Assembly: GCA_963744115.1 (NCBI GenBank)
Contig: CAVUSI010000003.1
Location: forward strand, 1,364,001 to 1,428,000
Length of the DNA: 64,000 nt
DNA from: Chersky-267 sp963744115
GTDB taxonomy: Bacteria > Chloroflexota > Limnocylindria > Limnocylindrales > CSP1-4
Direction: 5' to 3'
Part shown: positions 33,086 to 41,485 of the stretch, piece by piece
Numbering within the stretch: the first letter of the stretch is position 1
Layout of the letters: each line of letters starts with the position of its first letter
Made by a program: the position numbers and the translations under genes
The notes under the pieces: model-generated
What the model saw: only the letters and a program-made list of their open reading frames with translations
What the model was told of the DNA's origin: nothing
Databases searched by the model: none

Positions 33086-33570
33086 CGGGTCCCTCCTGGG
33101 TCGGGATCGGGCGTAGGGTCGAGATAGCGCGGGTGCCAGTCGGGCGAGCCCCAGCTGGTCAGTCCGTCCGGGTCGATCCGGATGAGGCAGCGCGCCCACG
33201 AGCGCGAGTCCTCGATGTAGTCGAGTCCCTCCGGACCCTCGTACCGTTCGGCCAGCCGACGAGCGAGGGCGAGTGTCTCACCTTCGAGGGGTGCCGGTCC
33301 GGTCACGACCTCGGCCCGGCCGCGGATGTGCACCCGGACGTCCGGATCGTCCGGATCGACGATCGACAGCGCCACCCGCGGATCGCGTCCGATGTCGTCG
33401 ACGTAGCGCGATCGGGCCCGGGCGACGATCCAGACCGCCACCCCGTCCCACTCGAACCAGATCGGCACGATCGCCGGATATCCGTCCGGGTCGAGCGTCG
33501 CCAGCCGCCCGACCACCGGCCGGGCGAGGAGCACGGCCAGCGCATCCGGACCGAGGCCACCGCGGGTCAT
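33082..33570 (-). CDS. Pyridoxamine-5'-phosphate-oxidase-fold protein (possibly F420-binding)
   Basis: The product has 162 residues from ATG 33570. Its split-barrel motifs are RPVVGRLATLDPDGYPAIVPIWFEWDG, VARARSRYVDDIGRDPRVALSIVD and VHIRGRAEVV. This pattern fits the PPOX class that binds FMN or coenzyme F420. A DUF2342 protein in the window belongs to a family linked to F420 producers, so F420 is possible, but the sequence does not decide. It is a short single-domain protein, coupled at both ends by ATGA overlaps to the MBL and desulfurase-like genes. Confidence 0.82.
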   Translation of the reverse strand: MTRGGLGPDALAVLLARPVVGRLATLDPDGYPAIVPIWFEWDGVAVWIVARARSRYVDDIGRDPRVALSIVDPDDPDVRVHIRGRAEVVTGPAPLEGETLALARRLAERYEGPEGLDYIEDSRSWARCLIRIDPDGLTSWGSPDWHPRYLDPTPDPDPGGTR

Positions 33571-34310
33571 GCGATCGAGGCCGGCACGGACAGCCTGGCG
33601 ATCCGCGCGACAGCCGCGGCGAAATGCGGACCCGCGGCGCCGACGATCGGCTCGAGGTGGCCCGCCAACAAGCGCTCGGCGCCGAGGCCGGCCAGCCGCT
33701 CCACGGAACGGAGGGCCGCCTGCAGGTCGCAATCCCAGGTGTCCTGGAGAAGGATCCGGCCGGCCGGGAACAGGGCGTCGCCCGAGAACAAGGTGGCGGC
33801 TCCATCGACGTCGACCAGGTAGGCGAGATGACCGGCGGCATGGCCGGGGGAGGGGATCACCCGGAAGTCGAGGTCGGCGATGCGGACGATCTCGCTGGGC
33901 TCGAGCGTCCGGTCCACGTCGAAGGCCTCGAGCCGGTAGTCGGCGGGATAGAGCCCCGCCGCACGGGCTCGATCGACACTGGTCGCCTCCTCGTCGGCGG
34001 TCGCCAGCCACGGCGCCGTCTCGACCGAGGCGGCGATCCGGATGGACGGAAGCTCCCGACGCCAGGCGGCGCCGCCTCCGGCATGGTCGGCATGGGCGTG
34101 GGTGAGCAGGATCCAGTCGATCTCCCCGGGGTCCAGCCCATCCCGGCGGACTTCGGCCAGGATCGCCTCGATGCTTCGACCGGTCCCGCTGTCGACGACG
34201 ACATGGCCGTCCGGGGTGGTCACCAGGTAGACCTGCGAGTCGAGCGGGTCGGTCAGCGCCCACGCCGCCTCGCCGCTACCGACGAGGTGGATCCGTTCGG
34301 TCAGGCGCAT
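33567..34310 (-). CDS. MBL-fold metallo-hydrolase
   Basis: The product is 247 residues long from ATG 34310. The metal site is LLTHAHADHAGGGAAWR, with IPSPGHAAGHLAYLVD, FSGDALFPAG and LLAGHLEPI. This resembles glyoxalase II-like or RNase Z-like small-molecule hydrolases. An earlier ATG at 34346 would add 12 residues. The ATG at 34310 is preferred because a TTGACA-18-CAGATT promoter ends six bases before it. Divergent from the GDPD gene, it heads an operon with PPOX, the desulfurase-like gene and the oxidoreductase. Confidence 0.85.
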   Translation of the reverse strand: MRLTERIHLVGSGEAAWALTDPLDSQVYLVTTPDGHVVVDSGTGRSIEAILAEVRRDGLDPGEIDWILLTHAHADHAGGGAAWRRELPSIRIAASVETAPWLATADEEATSVDRARAAGLYPADYRLEAFDVDRTLEPSEIVRIADLDFRVIPSPGHAAGHLAYLVDVDGAATLFSGDALFPAGRILLQDTWDCDLQAALRSVERLAGLGAERLLAGHLEPIVGAAGPHFAAAVARIARLSVPASIA

Positions 34311-34316
34311 CGCCGG

Positions 34317-34346
34317 AATCTGGTCGGTCGGCCGGTAGACTGTCAA
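34317..34346. promoter_or_regulatory. Interlocked divergent promoters for MBL (minus) and GDPD (plus)
   Basis: Minus strand: TTGACA (34346-34341), spacer 18, CAGATT (34322-34317), six bases, ATG 34310. Plus strand: TAGACT (34336-34341), seven bases, GTG 34349. The boxes interleave, so the two genes likely compete for polymerase. Confidence 0.55.
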
Positions 34347-34348
34347 CC

Positions 34349-35098
34349 GTGGACCGGCACTCGGAGAGGGACGTCAGCGACGGACGACGCGGCGCAGGTC
34401 AGCCCATCCTGTTCGCCCATCGCGGCGCATCCGGGCGGGCTCCCGAGAACACCATCGCGGCGTTCCGGCTGGCTGTCGACCTCGGAGCGACCGGCCTCGA
34501 GACCGACACCTGGCTCTCGGCGGACGGGGTCCCGATGCTGGTCCACGATCGGACCTACCGTCGGCCCGGTCGGCGCGTGGCCGTGACCCGGTCGACGGCT
34601 GCGGCCATGCGAGCGGACGGGATCCCGAGCCTGGCCGACCTGTACGCCGCCGTCGGGGCCGCCCGACCGATCTCCATCGACCTCCAGCACGCGGAGGTCG
34701 CCCGGGCCGTGATCGCCGTTTCGACCGAGGTCGGGGCACTCGATCGGCTGTACACCTGCACGGGCGACCTGACCCTGCTCGCGACCGTCCGTCGACTGGA
34801 CGAAACCGTCCATCTCGTCCATTCGACCCGGGCGCGTCGGGTCTTCGGAGGCGTACCGGCTCGACTCCGGCTCCTCGCCGCGAACGGCATCGAGGTCCTC
34901 AACATGACCTGGCGCGATTGGACGCCCGAGCTGATCGAACGGACGCGCGACGCCGGCCTGCGCCCGTTCGCCTGGGACGCCCACACCGTCGTCGGGATCG
35001 AGCGAGCGCTCGACCTGGGCCCCGACGCGATCTACTCCGACCACCCCGACCTGCTCGTCGCGGCCGCCGCCGCGCGGGCTCCTGCGGAGACGACATGA
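34349..35098 (+). CDS. Glycerophosphodiester phosphodiesterase
   Basis: The product has 249 residues from GTG 34349, leaderless. GDPD signatures are ILFAHRGASGRAPENTIAAF (catalytic His-Arg and Glu), GLETDTWLSADGVPMLVHDRT and the C-terminal RPFAWDAHTVVGIERALDLG / AIYSDHP. It splits glycerophosphodiesters into glycerol-3-phosphate and an alcohol with a divalent metal. No signal peptide is seen, so it is cytoplasmic, like UgpQ. It lies next to a sugar-type ABC transporter, and a second GDPD gene lies on the other side. This suggests uptake of glycerophosphodiesters. Confidence 0.9.
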   Translation: MDRHSERDVSDGRRGAGQPILFAHRGASGRAPENTIAAFRLAVDLGATGLETDTWLSADGVPMLVHDRTYRRPGRRVAVTRSTAAAMRADGIPSLADLYAAVGAARPISIDLQHAEVARAVIAVSTEVGALDRLYTCTGDLTLLATVRRLDETVHLVHSTRARRVFGGVPARLRLLAANGIEVLNMTWRDWTPELIERTRDAGLRPFAWDAHTVVGIERALDLGPDAIYSDHPDLLVAAAAARAPAETT

Positions 35099-35131
35099 CG
35101 ACAGGCCCGGCGCCAAGGCCGGGCCTGTCGT
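35098..35131. terminator. Bidirectional terminator hairpin
   Basis: ACGACAGGCCCGGC (35098-35111) pairs perfectly over 14 bp with GCCGGGCCTGTCGT (35118-35131) around a GCCAAG loop. It starts at the last base of the GDPD stop codon and lies 22 bases past the stop of the convergent solute-binding protein gene, so it can serve both. Confidence 0.75.
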
Positions 35132-35153
35132 GGTCTGCCAGGCGGCCGACGGC

Positions 35154-36506
35154 TCAGGGGCCGTTGGCGTCGATGTCCGCCTGGATGGTCTTGGCCAGAT
35201 CGTCGAGGGCCTTCTGCGACGCCACCCCGCCGGTCAGCACGCTGTCGAGCGCGGTGTCCATCCCGTCGTGGAGCGCCGACCACTGGGAGATCATCGGGTT
35301 GGTCCAGGTCTTGGGATGGTTGGCGATGTCGAGGAACGTCCCGAAGTGCTTGACCCCCGTGAGGGTCGGATCGGTGACCAGCGACTTGAGCTGGGGGACG
35401 CTGGCGTTCTGGATGGCCATCGCTCGTGACGGATCGTCGGTCATCAGGTACATCCCGAACTGGGCGGCGGCGTCCGGGTTCTTGACGCCGTCGGGATGAA
35501 GAAGGCATTGCCGTTGACGAACCCGGCGCCGTACTCGTCCGGGCTGATCGCCGGGAACGGTGCCGTCTCGTAGTTGAGGGTCGGGGCGAAGTTCGGGGCA
35601 TAGGCCGCACCCGGGACCCACTCGCCGAAGAGGCCCATCGCGACCTTGCCGGTGTAGAACAGGTCCTCGTCCTCGGAGCCCTTGCTGGCGATCAGCTTGG
35701 TCAGCTCGTCGTTCTTGTTGTACTTGTCGTAGTACTTCTTGTACCAGTCGAACCAGGCGACGCAGCTCGGGGCTGTTGACGGTGACCTTCTTCGTCGCGT
35801 CGTCGTAGTACTTGCACCCGAACAGCTGGCTCAGCTCGGTCAGGTTCTTGCCGGGGTAGTCGGGGATGAAGCCGGCTCGGGCGAGCGAGCCGTCCGCGTT
35901 GTACTTGGTCAGCTTCTTGGCCATCGTCCAGAGCTCATCGGGCGTCTTCGGCGGCATGGCCGGATCGAGCCCGACCTCCTTGAAGGCGTCGGTGTTCCAG
36001 TAGAACCCCCAGTCGTCCTGGAGGAACGGCAGACCGTAGAGCTTGCCCTGGTACTTCACCCAGTCGAGCGAGGCCGGGATGATGTCGCTGGTGTCGGCTC
36101 CGATCTGCGTCAGGAGATCGTCGAGCGGCATGATGACGCTGGTCGTGGGCGAATCCCGGGATCGCCTCGTTGTTGCAGGTGATGACCATGTCGGGTGGCG
36201 CGCCACCGGCGACGGCGGCCGCGATCTCCTCGATCTTGATCGAGCCGCTGACGCCGCGGACCTGGATCTCGGGATGCTTCGCGTTCCAGGCCGGATGATC
36301 TGCTCCATCGCCTTGACCTCGCCCTCGCCCGACCAGCAGTAGCGCAGGACGAGGTCGACCGCCGCGGCGGCGCTCGGTGCGCTCGCCGGGGCGGAGGTCG
36401 CGGTCGACGGTGCCGGCGGTGCCGATGTCGCCGTGGAGCCGCCGCATGCTGCGACGCGCGAGCACCGTGCCCGCGAGCAGCGGTCCGAGGTACCGGATTT
36501 CCGCAT
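35154..36506 (-). pseudogene. ABC transporter sugar-type solute-binding protein, about six frameshifts
   Basis: From ATG 36506 (good AGGAGGA site) the protein should be about 440 residues. Pieces in different frames include a lipoprotein-like signal ending VAACGG, LRYCWSGEGEVKAMEQII, then AWNAKHPEIQVRGVSGSIK, MVITCNNEAIPGFAHD, VIMPLDDLLTQIGAD, QDDWGFYWNTDAFKEVGLDP, VAWFDWYKKYYDKYNKN, MGLFGEWVPGAAYAPNFAP and AAQFGMYLMTDDPSRAM. These are hallmarks of cluster 1 (MalE/UgpB) binding proteins. Frame changes lie near 36485, 36460, 36290, 36145, 35765 and 35490. The protein sequence between breaks is well kept, with no scattered stops, so either decay is recent or the breaks are sequencing or assembly indels. 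Confidence 0.8.
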
Positions 36507-36588
36507 GGATCGTTCCTCCTCCTGTCGATGGCCCGTCGACGTTCGTCGAGCGGGAGAGCCGTGCCGAGCTGCTTTCCCGGACCTCCTC

Positions 36589-37469
36589 TCAGCCCTTGAC
36601 GCCGGTGAGGGTGATGCCCTCGATGAACTTGCGTTGCGCGAAGAAGTAGATGACCACGAGCGGCGCGGTGATGACGCGATCGACGCGGCCATCGACAGCG
36701 GCCAGTCGGTCTTGTGGGCGGACTGGAAGGTCTGGATCGCGATCGACAGTGGGTGGAGCTCCGGGTCTCGGAGGTAGATCAGCGGGCTTGAAGAAGTCGG
36801 TCCATTTGTCGATGAACGTGAACAGGGCGACGGTGATGATCGCCGGGCAGGACAGCGGGACGATGATCGTGCGCAGGATCCGGAGGTCGCTCGCGCCGTC
36901 GATCCGGGCGGCGTCGGACAGCTCGGTGGGGATGCCCAGGAAGAACTGGCGGAGCAGGAAGATGAAGAACGGGTTGCCGAGGAAGGTCGGGCACGATGAG
37001 CGGCAGATACGTCCCGACCCAGCCGAGCTTGGCGTAGATGACGTACAGCGGGATGAACGTGACCTGGTCGTTGCAGCATCATCGTCGCCAGCAGGACGAC
37101 GAACACGATGTCGCGGCCCGGCCACTTGACCCGCGCGAACCCGTACGCGACGAGGCAGCACGAGACGACCGTCCCGACGACCGATGGCACCGCGTAGAAC
37201 AGGGTGTTCCTGAGCGCCACCGGGAAGTTGATCTTGCGCGAGTGCGTCGGGTAGTTGTACCAGACCGATCGGTCGGGATCCAGACCGGCGGAGTGGCGAT
37301 CGCCGTCGGGCCGGTCTTGAGCGAGGTCGAGATCATCCACAGGAACGGGGCGACGAACAGGGCGGCAAGGACCATCGAGCACGCCGTAGACGACCAGACG
37401 CGACGGCGTCAGTCGCCGCCGACGATGCGGCCTGATCCGGACGGCCGAGGCGACCGCCGCCGTCCTCAC
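36589..37469 (-). pseudogene. ABC sugar permease (MalG/UgpE-like), about six frameshifts
   Basis: From GTG 37469 (overlapping the stop of the upstream permease by GTGA) the pieces read LVVYGVL, MVLAALFVAPFLWMISTSLK, VWYNYPTHSRKINFPVALRN, LFYAVPSVVGTVVSCCLVAY, PTFLGNPFFIFLLRQFFLG and TELSDAARIDGASDLRILRT (the EAA loop that meets the ATPase). They end QRKFIEGITLTGVKG. Frame changes lie near 37377, 37274, 37073, 36992, 36788 and 36683. At least four are single added bases. The reading frames resume in phase with strong family similarity, as in the two neighbouring genes. It would be the inner-membrane channel half. Confidence 0.8.
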
Positions 37470-38436
37470 CGGTTGCCCTCGTAGTAGACCCGGTTGCGCG
37501 AGCGCGCAGCATGACCGGGTGGTGATCAGGATGATCAGCAGCAGGACCCAGGCGAGCGCGGAGGCGTAGCCGACTCGAAAGTAGCGGAAGGCGTTGTTGT
37601 ACAGGTTGAGGCCGTAGAACAGCAGCGAGTTCTGGATCCGCCGACGGCGCCGCTGCCGCGCCCGACCGTGCCCTCACTGATCGACGTAGGCCTGGGTGAA
37701 GTACTGGAACGCGCCGATCGCGCCCGTGATGAGGTTGAACAGGATGGCCGGACTGATCATCGGGATGGTCACGTGGCGGAGCTTCGCCCAGGCGCCCGGC
37801 GCCGTCGACCTCGGCGGCCTCGTAGAGCGGACTTCGACACGCCCTGGAGCGCACCGAGATAGATGATCACGACGTCGCCGACGCGCCCAGACGGTCATCA
37901 GGATGATCCCGTTCTTCGACCAGTCGGGGTCGTAGAACCACTTGGGTCCCTCGATCCCGAACCTTGCCAGGAACTCGTTGACCAGACCGTACTGGGGGTT
38001 GAGGAGCCAGATCCAGAGGATGGCTGCCGCGACCGACGGGACGACCACCGGCAGGTAGAAGATCGTCCGGAAGATGCCGATCCCGCGGATGCTCTTGGTG
38101 TTCAACAGCAAGGCGATCGCCGAGCGCCGTGATGATCGCCAGCGGCACCCCGAGCAGGGTCAGGTACAGGGTGTTGGCCAGCGACTTCCAGAAGATCGGA
38201 TCGTTCAGCATCCGGCTGTAGTTCTCCAGGCCGATGAAGCTCGGTTCCTGGAGGATCCGGAAGTCCGTGAAGCTGTAGTACAGCGAGGCGAGGGCGGGAT
38301 AGAGGTAGAAGCAGGCGAACCCGATGAGCCACGGCGAGATGAAGGCCAGGCCGATGGCCAGGTTGCGGCGCTCGCCGCGGCTGAGCACGCGCGGCGTCCA
38401 CCGCCGTCTCGTCGCTCCGGCCGACCGCCCGCTCAT
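37466..38436 (-). pseudogene. ABC sugar permease (MalF/UgpA-like), about eight frameshifts
   Basis: The start ATG 38436 overlaps the GntR stop (ATGA). The pieces read GLAFISPWLIGFACFYLYPA, LASLYYSFTDFRILQEPSFI, GLENYSRMLNDPIFWKSLAN, LLNTKSIRGIGIFRTIFYLP, WLLNPQYGLVNEFLARFGIE and ALYEAAEVDGAG (EAA loop). They end with ALAWVLLLIILITT and RNRVYYEGNR. Frame changes lie near 38120, 37884, 37831, 37799, 37683, 37640, 37510 and 37485. At least five look like one extra base in a G/C run. No ATPase gene is in the operon; sugar importers of this type often share an MsmK-like ATPase. Confidence 0.8.
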
Positions 38437-39209
38437 CGACCGGTCGTATCCCCTGGTCGTTCGAAGTACGGGGCGACCAGATCGCGCGCCTCGTCACAGT
38501 GCTGCTGGAAGGCGCGTCCCGCCGCTTCCGGATCCCCACTGCGGAGCGCGTCGAGGAGCGGGCGATGCTGCGCCGTCGTTGCCTCGCCGGCGAGGAGTCG
38601 ATCGTCGTGGCGGATCAAGGTCTGGACCGCCGGGACGTGGCGCAGGAACACCTCGTGGAGGCGACGGTTCCCGCTCAGGATGCACACGCGCTCATGGAAC
38701 TCGAGGTCGCGCCGGCGGACGGTGGCCGTGTCTCCGGCGCGAGCGGCGACCTCCATCGCACCGACGATCCCCTCCAGCTCGACCAGGACGGTCGGTCGGC
38801 CGCCGCGAACGATGAGCTGCGCGGCTCGCCCTTCGACGGCGGCGCGGACGTCGTAGATCTCGCGGACGTCGGCCTCGGTCAGGCTGACCACGAACGCCCC
38901 ACGGCGGGAGCCCTCGACGATCAGCCCTTCCGCCGCCAGGATGCTGAATGCCTCGCGTACGGTCCCACGGCTCACGTTGAGCTGGGCGGCGATCCTGGCT
39001 TCGACCAGGTGGGTGCCCTTGACCAGGGCGCCGGCGAGGATGCGATCCCGGAGGATGTCGGCCGCGTCCTCGACGAGGCGACGGGGTGCCGGCAACGCCG
39101 GGAGCTCGGTGAATCCCGCCTGATCGAGCGCCGGCTCAGGGCGCTCGCGCTCCTTGATCCGGGATGCCGCCGGCGGGTCGGCCGGTGGGCTGAGCGACGG
39201 TCGGTCCAC
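38433..39209 (-). CDS. GntR-family (FadR/FCD) transcription regulator
   Basis: The product has 258 residues from GTG 39209, with GGAGGA upstream. The winged helix at about 45-110 includes DILRDRILAGALVKGTHLVE, RIAAQLNVSRGTVREAFSIL and AAEGLIVEGSRRGAFVV. The FCD ligand-binding domain at about 115-245 has the metal or ligand histidines in RDLEFHERVCILSGN, LRHVPAVQTLIRHDD and TTAQHRPLLDALRSGD. The gene overlaps the first permease gene, so it most likely controls this transport operon and responds to the imported compound or a breakdown product. Unlike the three genes after it, its frame is intact. Confidence 0.92.
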   Translation of the reverse strand: MDRPSLSPPADPPAASRIKERERPEPALDQAGFTELPALPAPRRLVEDAADILRDRILAGALVKGTHLVEARIAAQLNVSRGTVREAFSILAAEGLIVEGSRRGAFVVSLTEADVREIYDVRAAVEGRAAQLIVRGGRPTVLVELEGIVGAMEVAARAGDTATVRRRDLEFHERVCILSGNRRLHEVFLRHVPAVQTLIRHDDRLLAGEATTAQHRPLLDALRSGDPEAAGRAFQQHCDEARDLVAPYFERPGDTTGR

Positions 39210-39260
39210 GGGTCATCCTCCATGCCCATCCCGATCGTCGGACCCGGTCGAGACCCGGTG

Positions 39261-39266
39261 ACTCTA
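39261..39266 (-). promoter_or_regulatory. -10 box (TAGAGT) of the GntR-ABC operon
   Basis: TAGAGT on the minus strand lies 51 bases before GTG 39209, which leaves a leader with its own GGAGGA site. Confidence 0.4.
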
Positions 39267-39313
39267 CACCCTCGGACGTCGTCGGTCAGCGGTCGACCGA
39301 CGACCGTCGGGCG

Positions 39314-39319
39314 GTATCA
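39314..39319 (+). promoter_or_regulatory. -10 box (TATCAT) of the second GDPD gene
   Basis: TATCAT lies 39 bases before ATG 39359; a GTG at 39323 is in frame but only three bases away. Confidence 0.35.
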
Positions 39320-39358
39320 TCGGTGTGCTCTACGACACGCGGATCGGAGTGGTATCCG

Positions 39359-40108
39359 ATGCAATGGAATCGTCCCGACGGGACCTGGATCGGTGGGCAC
39401 CGTGGTGCCAATGCGCTCGCCCCCGAGAACACGTTCGCCGGCTTCGAGGCAGCTCGGTCGGCAGGTGTCGACTACGTGGAGACCGATGTCCGAGCGGCCG
39501 TGGACGGCACGCTGGTGCTGGTCCACGACGAGACGCTCGATCGGACGACCGACGGGTCCGGTGCGGTCGACGGGCAGCGTCCGGACGACCTCGCGAGGCT
39601 CGACGCCGGCTCGTGGTTCGGCGTCGGGTTCGCCGGCGAGCGGATCCCGACGCTCGACGGCTTCCTGGAATGGATCGAGGGTGTCCCGCCCCTCGGCGCG
39701 ATCCTCGAAGCCAAGGGCCCGGGGACGGGTGGACCGCTCGCCCGCCGGATCGCGATCTCGTCGGCTGCCGATCGGTTGGCGATCTGCGGGTTCTCCGCGG
39801 ACGAGCTCCGGTCGGCTCGTGCCGCGGTGCCGGAGATCGTGACCGTGCTGCTCCTCGACACCGACGACCTTCGGGCAGGTCCTGCGGTCGAGCTGACCCG
39901 CGCGGCGCACGCCGACGGGGCGGCCCTGCTCGGTCCCGCTTTGACCCTGCGACGGCTGGCCGAGCTGCGTGCGGCCGGTCTGCTCGTCGGTGCCGGCACA
40001 CGCAACCGTCGGTCCGCCGTGCGACGGGCGCTCGCCCTGGCGGTCGACCTCCTGGACTCGGATCGGCCGCCCATCGCGGTCCGCGCCCGAGCCGAGGTCG
40101 ACGCATGA
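39359..40108 (+). CDS. Glycerophosphodiester phosphodiesterase (second copy)
   Basis: The product has 249 residues from ATG 39359. The signatures are WIGGHRGANALAPENTFAGF, VDYVETDVRAAVDGTLVLVHDETLDRTTDG (split), RIPTLDGFLEWI and GAILEAKGPG. This copy keeps the classic HDETLDRTTDG motif, which is altered to HDRTYRRPGRR in the copy at 34349. It is cytoplasmic by lack of a signal. It is divergent from the GntR-ABC operon and is a likely member of the same regulon. The start could lie at GTG 39323, 12 codons earlier. Confidence 0.9.
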   Translation: MQWNRPDGTWIGGHRGANALAPENTFAGFEAARSAGVDYVETDVRAAVDGTLVLVHDETLDRTTDGSGAVDGQRPDDLARLDAGSWFGVGFAGERIPTLDGFLEWIEGVPPLGAILEAKGPGTGGPLARRIAISSAADRLAICGFSADELRSARAAVPEIVTVLLLDTDDLRAGPAVELTRAAHADGAALLGPALTLRRLAELRAAGLLVGAGTRNRRSAVRRALALAVDLLDSDRPPIAVRARAEVDA

Positions 40109-40135
40109 GCGGAACCGGGTCGCTCGGTCGACCGC

Positions 40136-41485
40136 TCAGGCCGGGATGGGGATCGGCCCGAGGGGATCACCGCGGCGATCCGCCATCTTCCGGCTGAGCC
40201 GCCGGCGGCGGCGGGCGAGGTCCGCTTCGAGGAGTGGCAGCCGGCGGCCGAGGAACCGGGCTCGCTCGGCGATGCCGTCGGCCCGACGGCACGCTTCGAG
40301 CGCGCCCGCCGGGTCGCGCCGCCGATGCTCGAGGATCTTGGCCACCTCGATCCAGCCGACCCCCGCCCACATCCCGCCACCGACGGCGATGTCGCGCCAG
40401 GCCGCCAACGCGTCGTCCTCGCGACCCACCCGGCGGAGGAGTCTCGCTCGATCCACGAGGAGCCCGTCCCGGTCGAGCCGCGCGGTCGGCGTGGAGGAGT
40501 CGAGGGCATCGGCGCGAGTGGTCAGCAGGGCCGTCCACGACCGGGTCGGGTGGCGTCCGACGGGACCGGTCTCGAGGGCGATCTCGAGACAGTCGAGCGC
40601 TTCGTCCGGCCGACCGAGGCGCCGATACGCGCGAGCGAGGCCGGCGAGGTCGCCGGCGGGTGCCAGGCGACGATCGGCCGGACCACCGAGCCTCGCCTCG
40701 GCGTGGGCGAGGAGTCGGGCCAGCGAACGGACATCCTCGTGGTTGTGGCGGACGACCTCGGCGAGGCCGTCCGCGGAGCCGCCCCGGAGGAAGTCGAGGT
40801 AGCGGCCCGGGATCTCCCAGCCGTCCACGTCGCGCCCTCGGGCGATCCCGAGGAGCTCCATCTCGACCGTCCGGAGCCGGGCGTCGGTGAGGCGATGGCG
40901 AAAGATGCGCCGGACGAACGGGAGCAGGTCGAGATGGCCGGCATGGACCGGTGCCTCGCGCCGGCTCATCCGGTACCGGCTGACGAGGAGCGGCCAGTCG
41001 AACCCGCGCCCGTTGTACGTCACCAGCCAGGCATCGGCCGGGATCTCGAGGGCGAGGGCATCGAGCATCGCGGGCTCGTCGGCGTGGTCCGGCATCAGCA
41101 GCTGGACCTGGCGGAACCGGTCGCCCTGCCAGGTTCCGAACCCGACGAGGAACGCCACGGTCCCGGCTCCGGTGGCCAGGCCTGTCGTCTCCGTGTCGAG
41201 GCAGACCAGCGGGACGTCGGCGGGCGCGGCCCCCGGCAGCCCAGCGAGCCGATCGCGGTCGACGGGGAGCCGGACGGAGGCGGGCTCGACCCGAACGTAT
41301 CCGCCGGCCGGCCCGTGGATCCACTCCCCATCGACCGCCTGGGCAAGTCGATGAGCGAGATCGGCGCTGGAGCGGAGGAGGGCACCGCGATCTGGGCGGG
41401 GCGGCAGGCGGCCGGTGCGCGCGGCTTCGTCGCGCTGTCGTCGGAGGTCGGCCAGCCGGCGTCCGAGCCGGTTCGCGTCGCTCAT
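40136..41485 (-). CDS. mrfB: DEDD-type exonuclease MrfB (YprB-like)
   Basis: The product has 449 residues. The RNase H-like exonuclease core carries the acidic residues in VCLDTETTGLATGAG, the second block VTYNGRGFDWPLLVSRYRM, HLDLLPFVRRIF, and the last block VVRHNHEDVRSLARLL. The C-terminal 150 residues form a TPR-like helical repeat (YRRLGRPDEALDCLEIAL; GREDDALAAWRDIA). In Bacillus subtilis YprB (MrfB) and the helicase YprA (MrfA) repair mitomycin C damage. Here the two genes overlap by ATGA in the same order, helicase first. The stop is 28 bases from the convergent GDPD stop. Confidence 0.85.
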   Translation of the reverse strand: MSDANRLGRRLADLRRQRDEAARTGRLPPRPDRGALLRSSADLAHRLAQAVDGEWIHGPAGGYVRVEPASVRLPVDRDRLAGLPGAAPADVPLVCLDTETTGLATGAGTVAFLVGFGTWQGDRFRQVQLLMPDHADEPAMLDALALEIPADAWLVTYNGRGFDWPLLVSRYRMSRREAPVHAGHLDLLPFVRRIFRHRLTDARLRTVEMELLGIARGRDVDGWEIPGRYLDFLRGGSADGLAEVVRHNHEDVRSLARLLAHAEARLGGPADRRLAPAGDLAGLARAYRRLGRPDEALDCLEIALETGPVGRHPTRSWTALLTTRADALDSSTPTARLDRDGLLVDRARLLRRVGREDDALAAWRDIAVGGGMWAGVGWIEVAKILEHRRRDPAGALEACRRADGIAERARFLGRRLPLLEADLARRRRRLSRKMADRRGDPLGPIPIPA

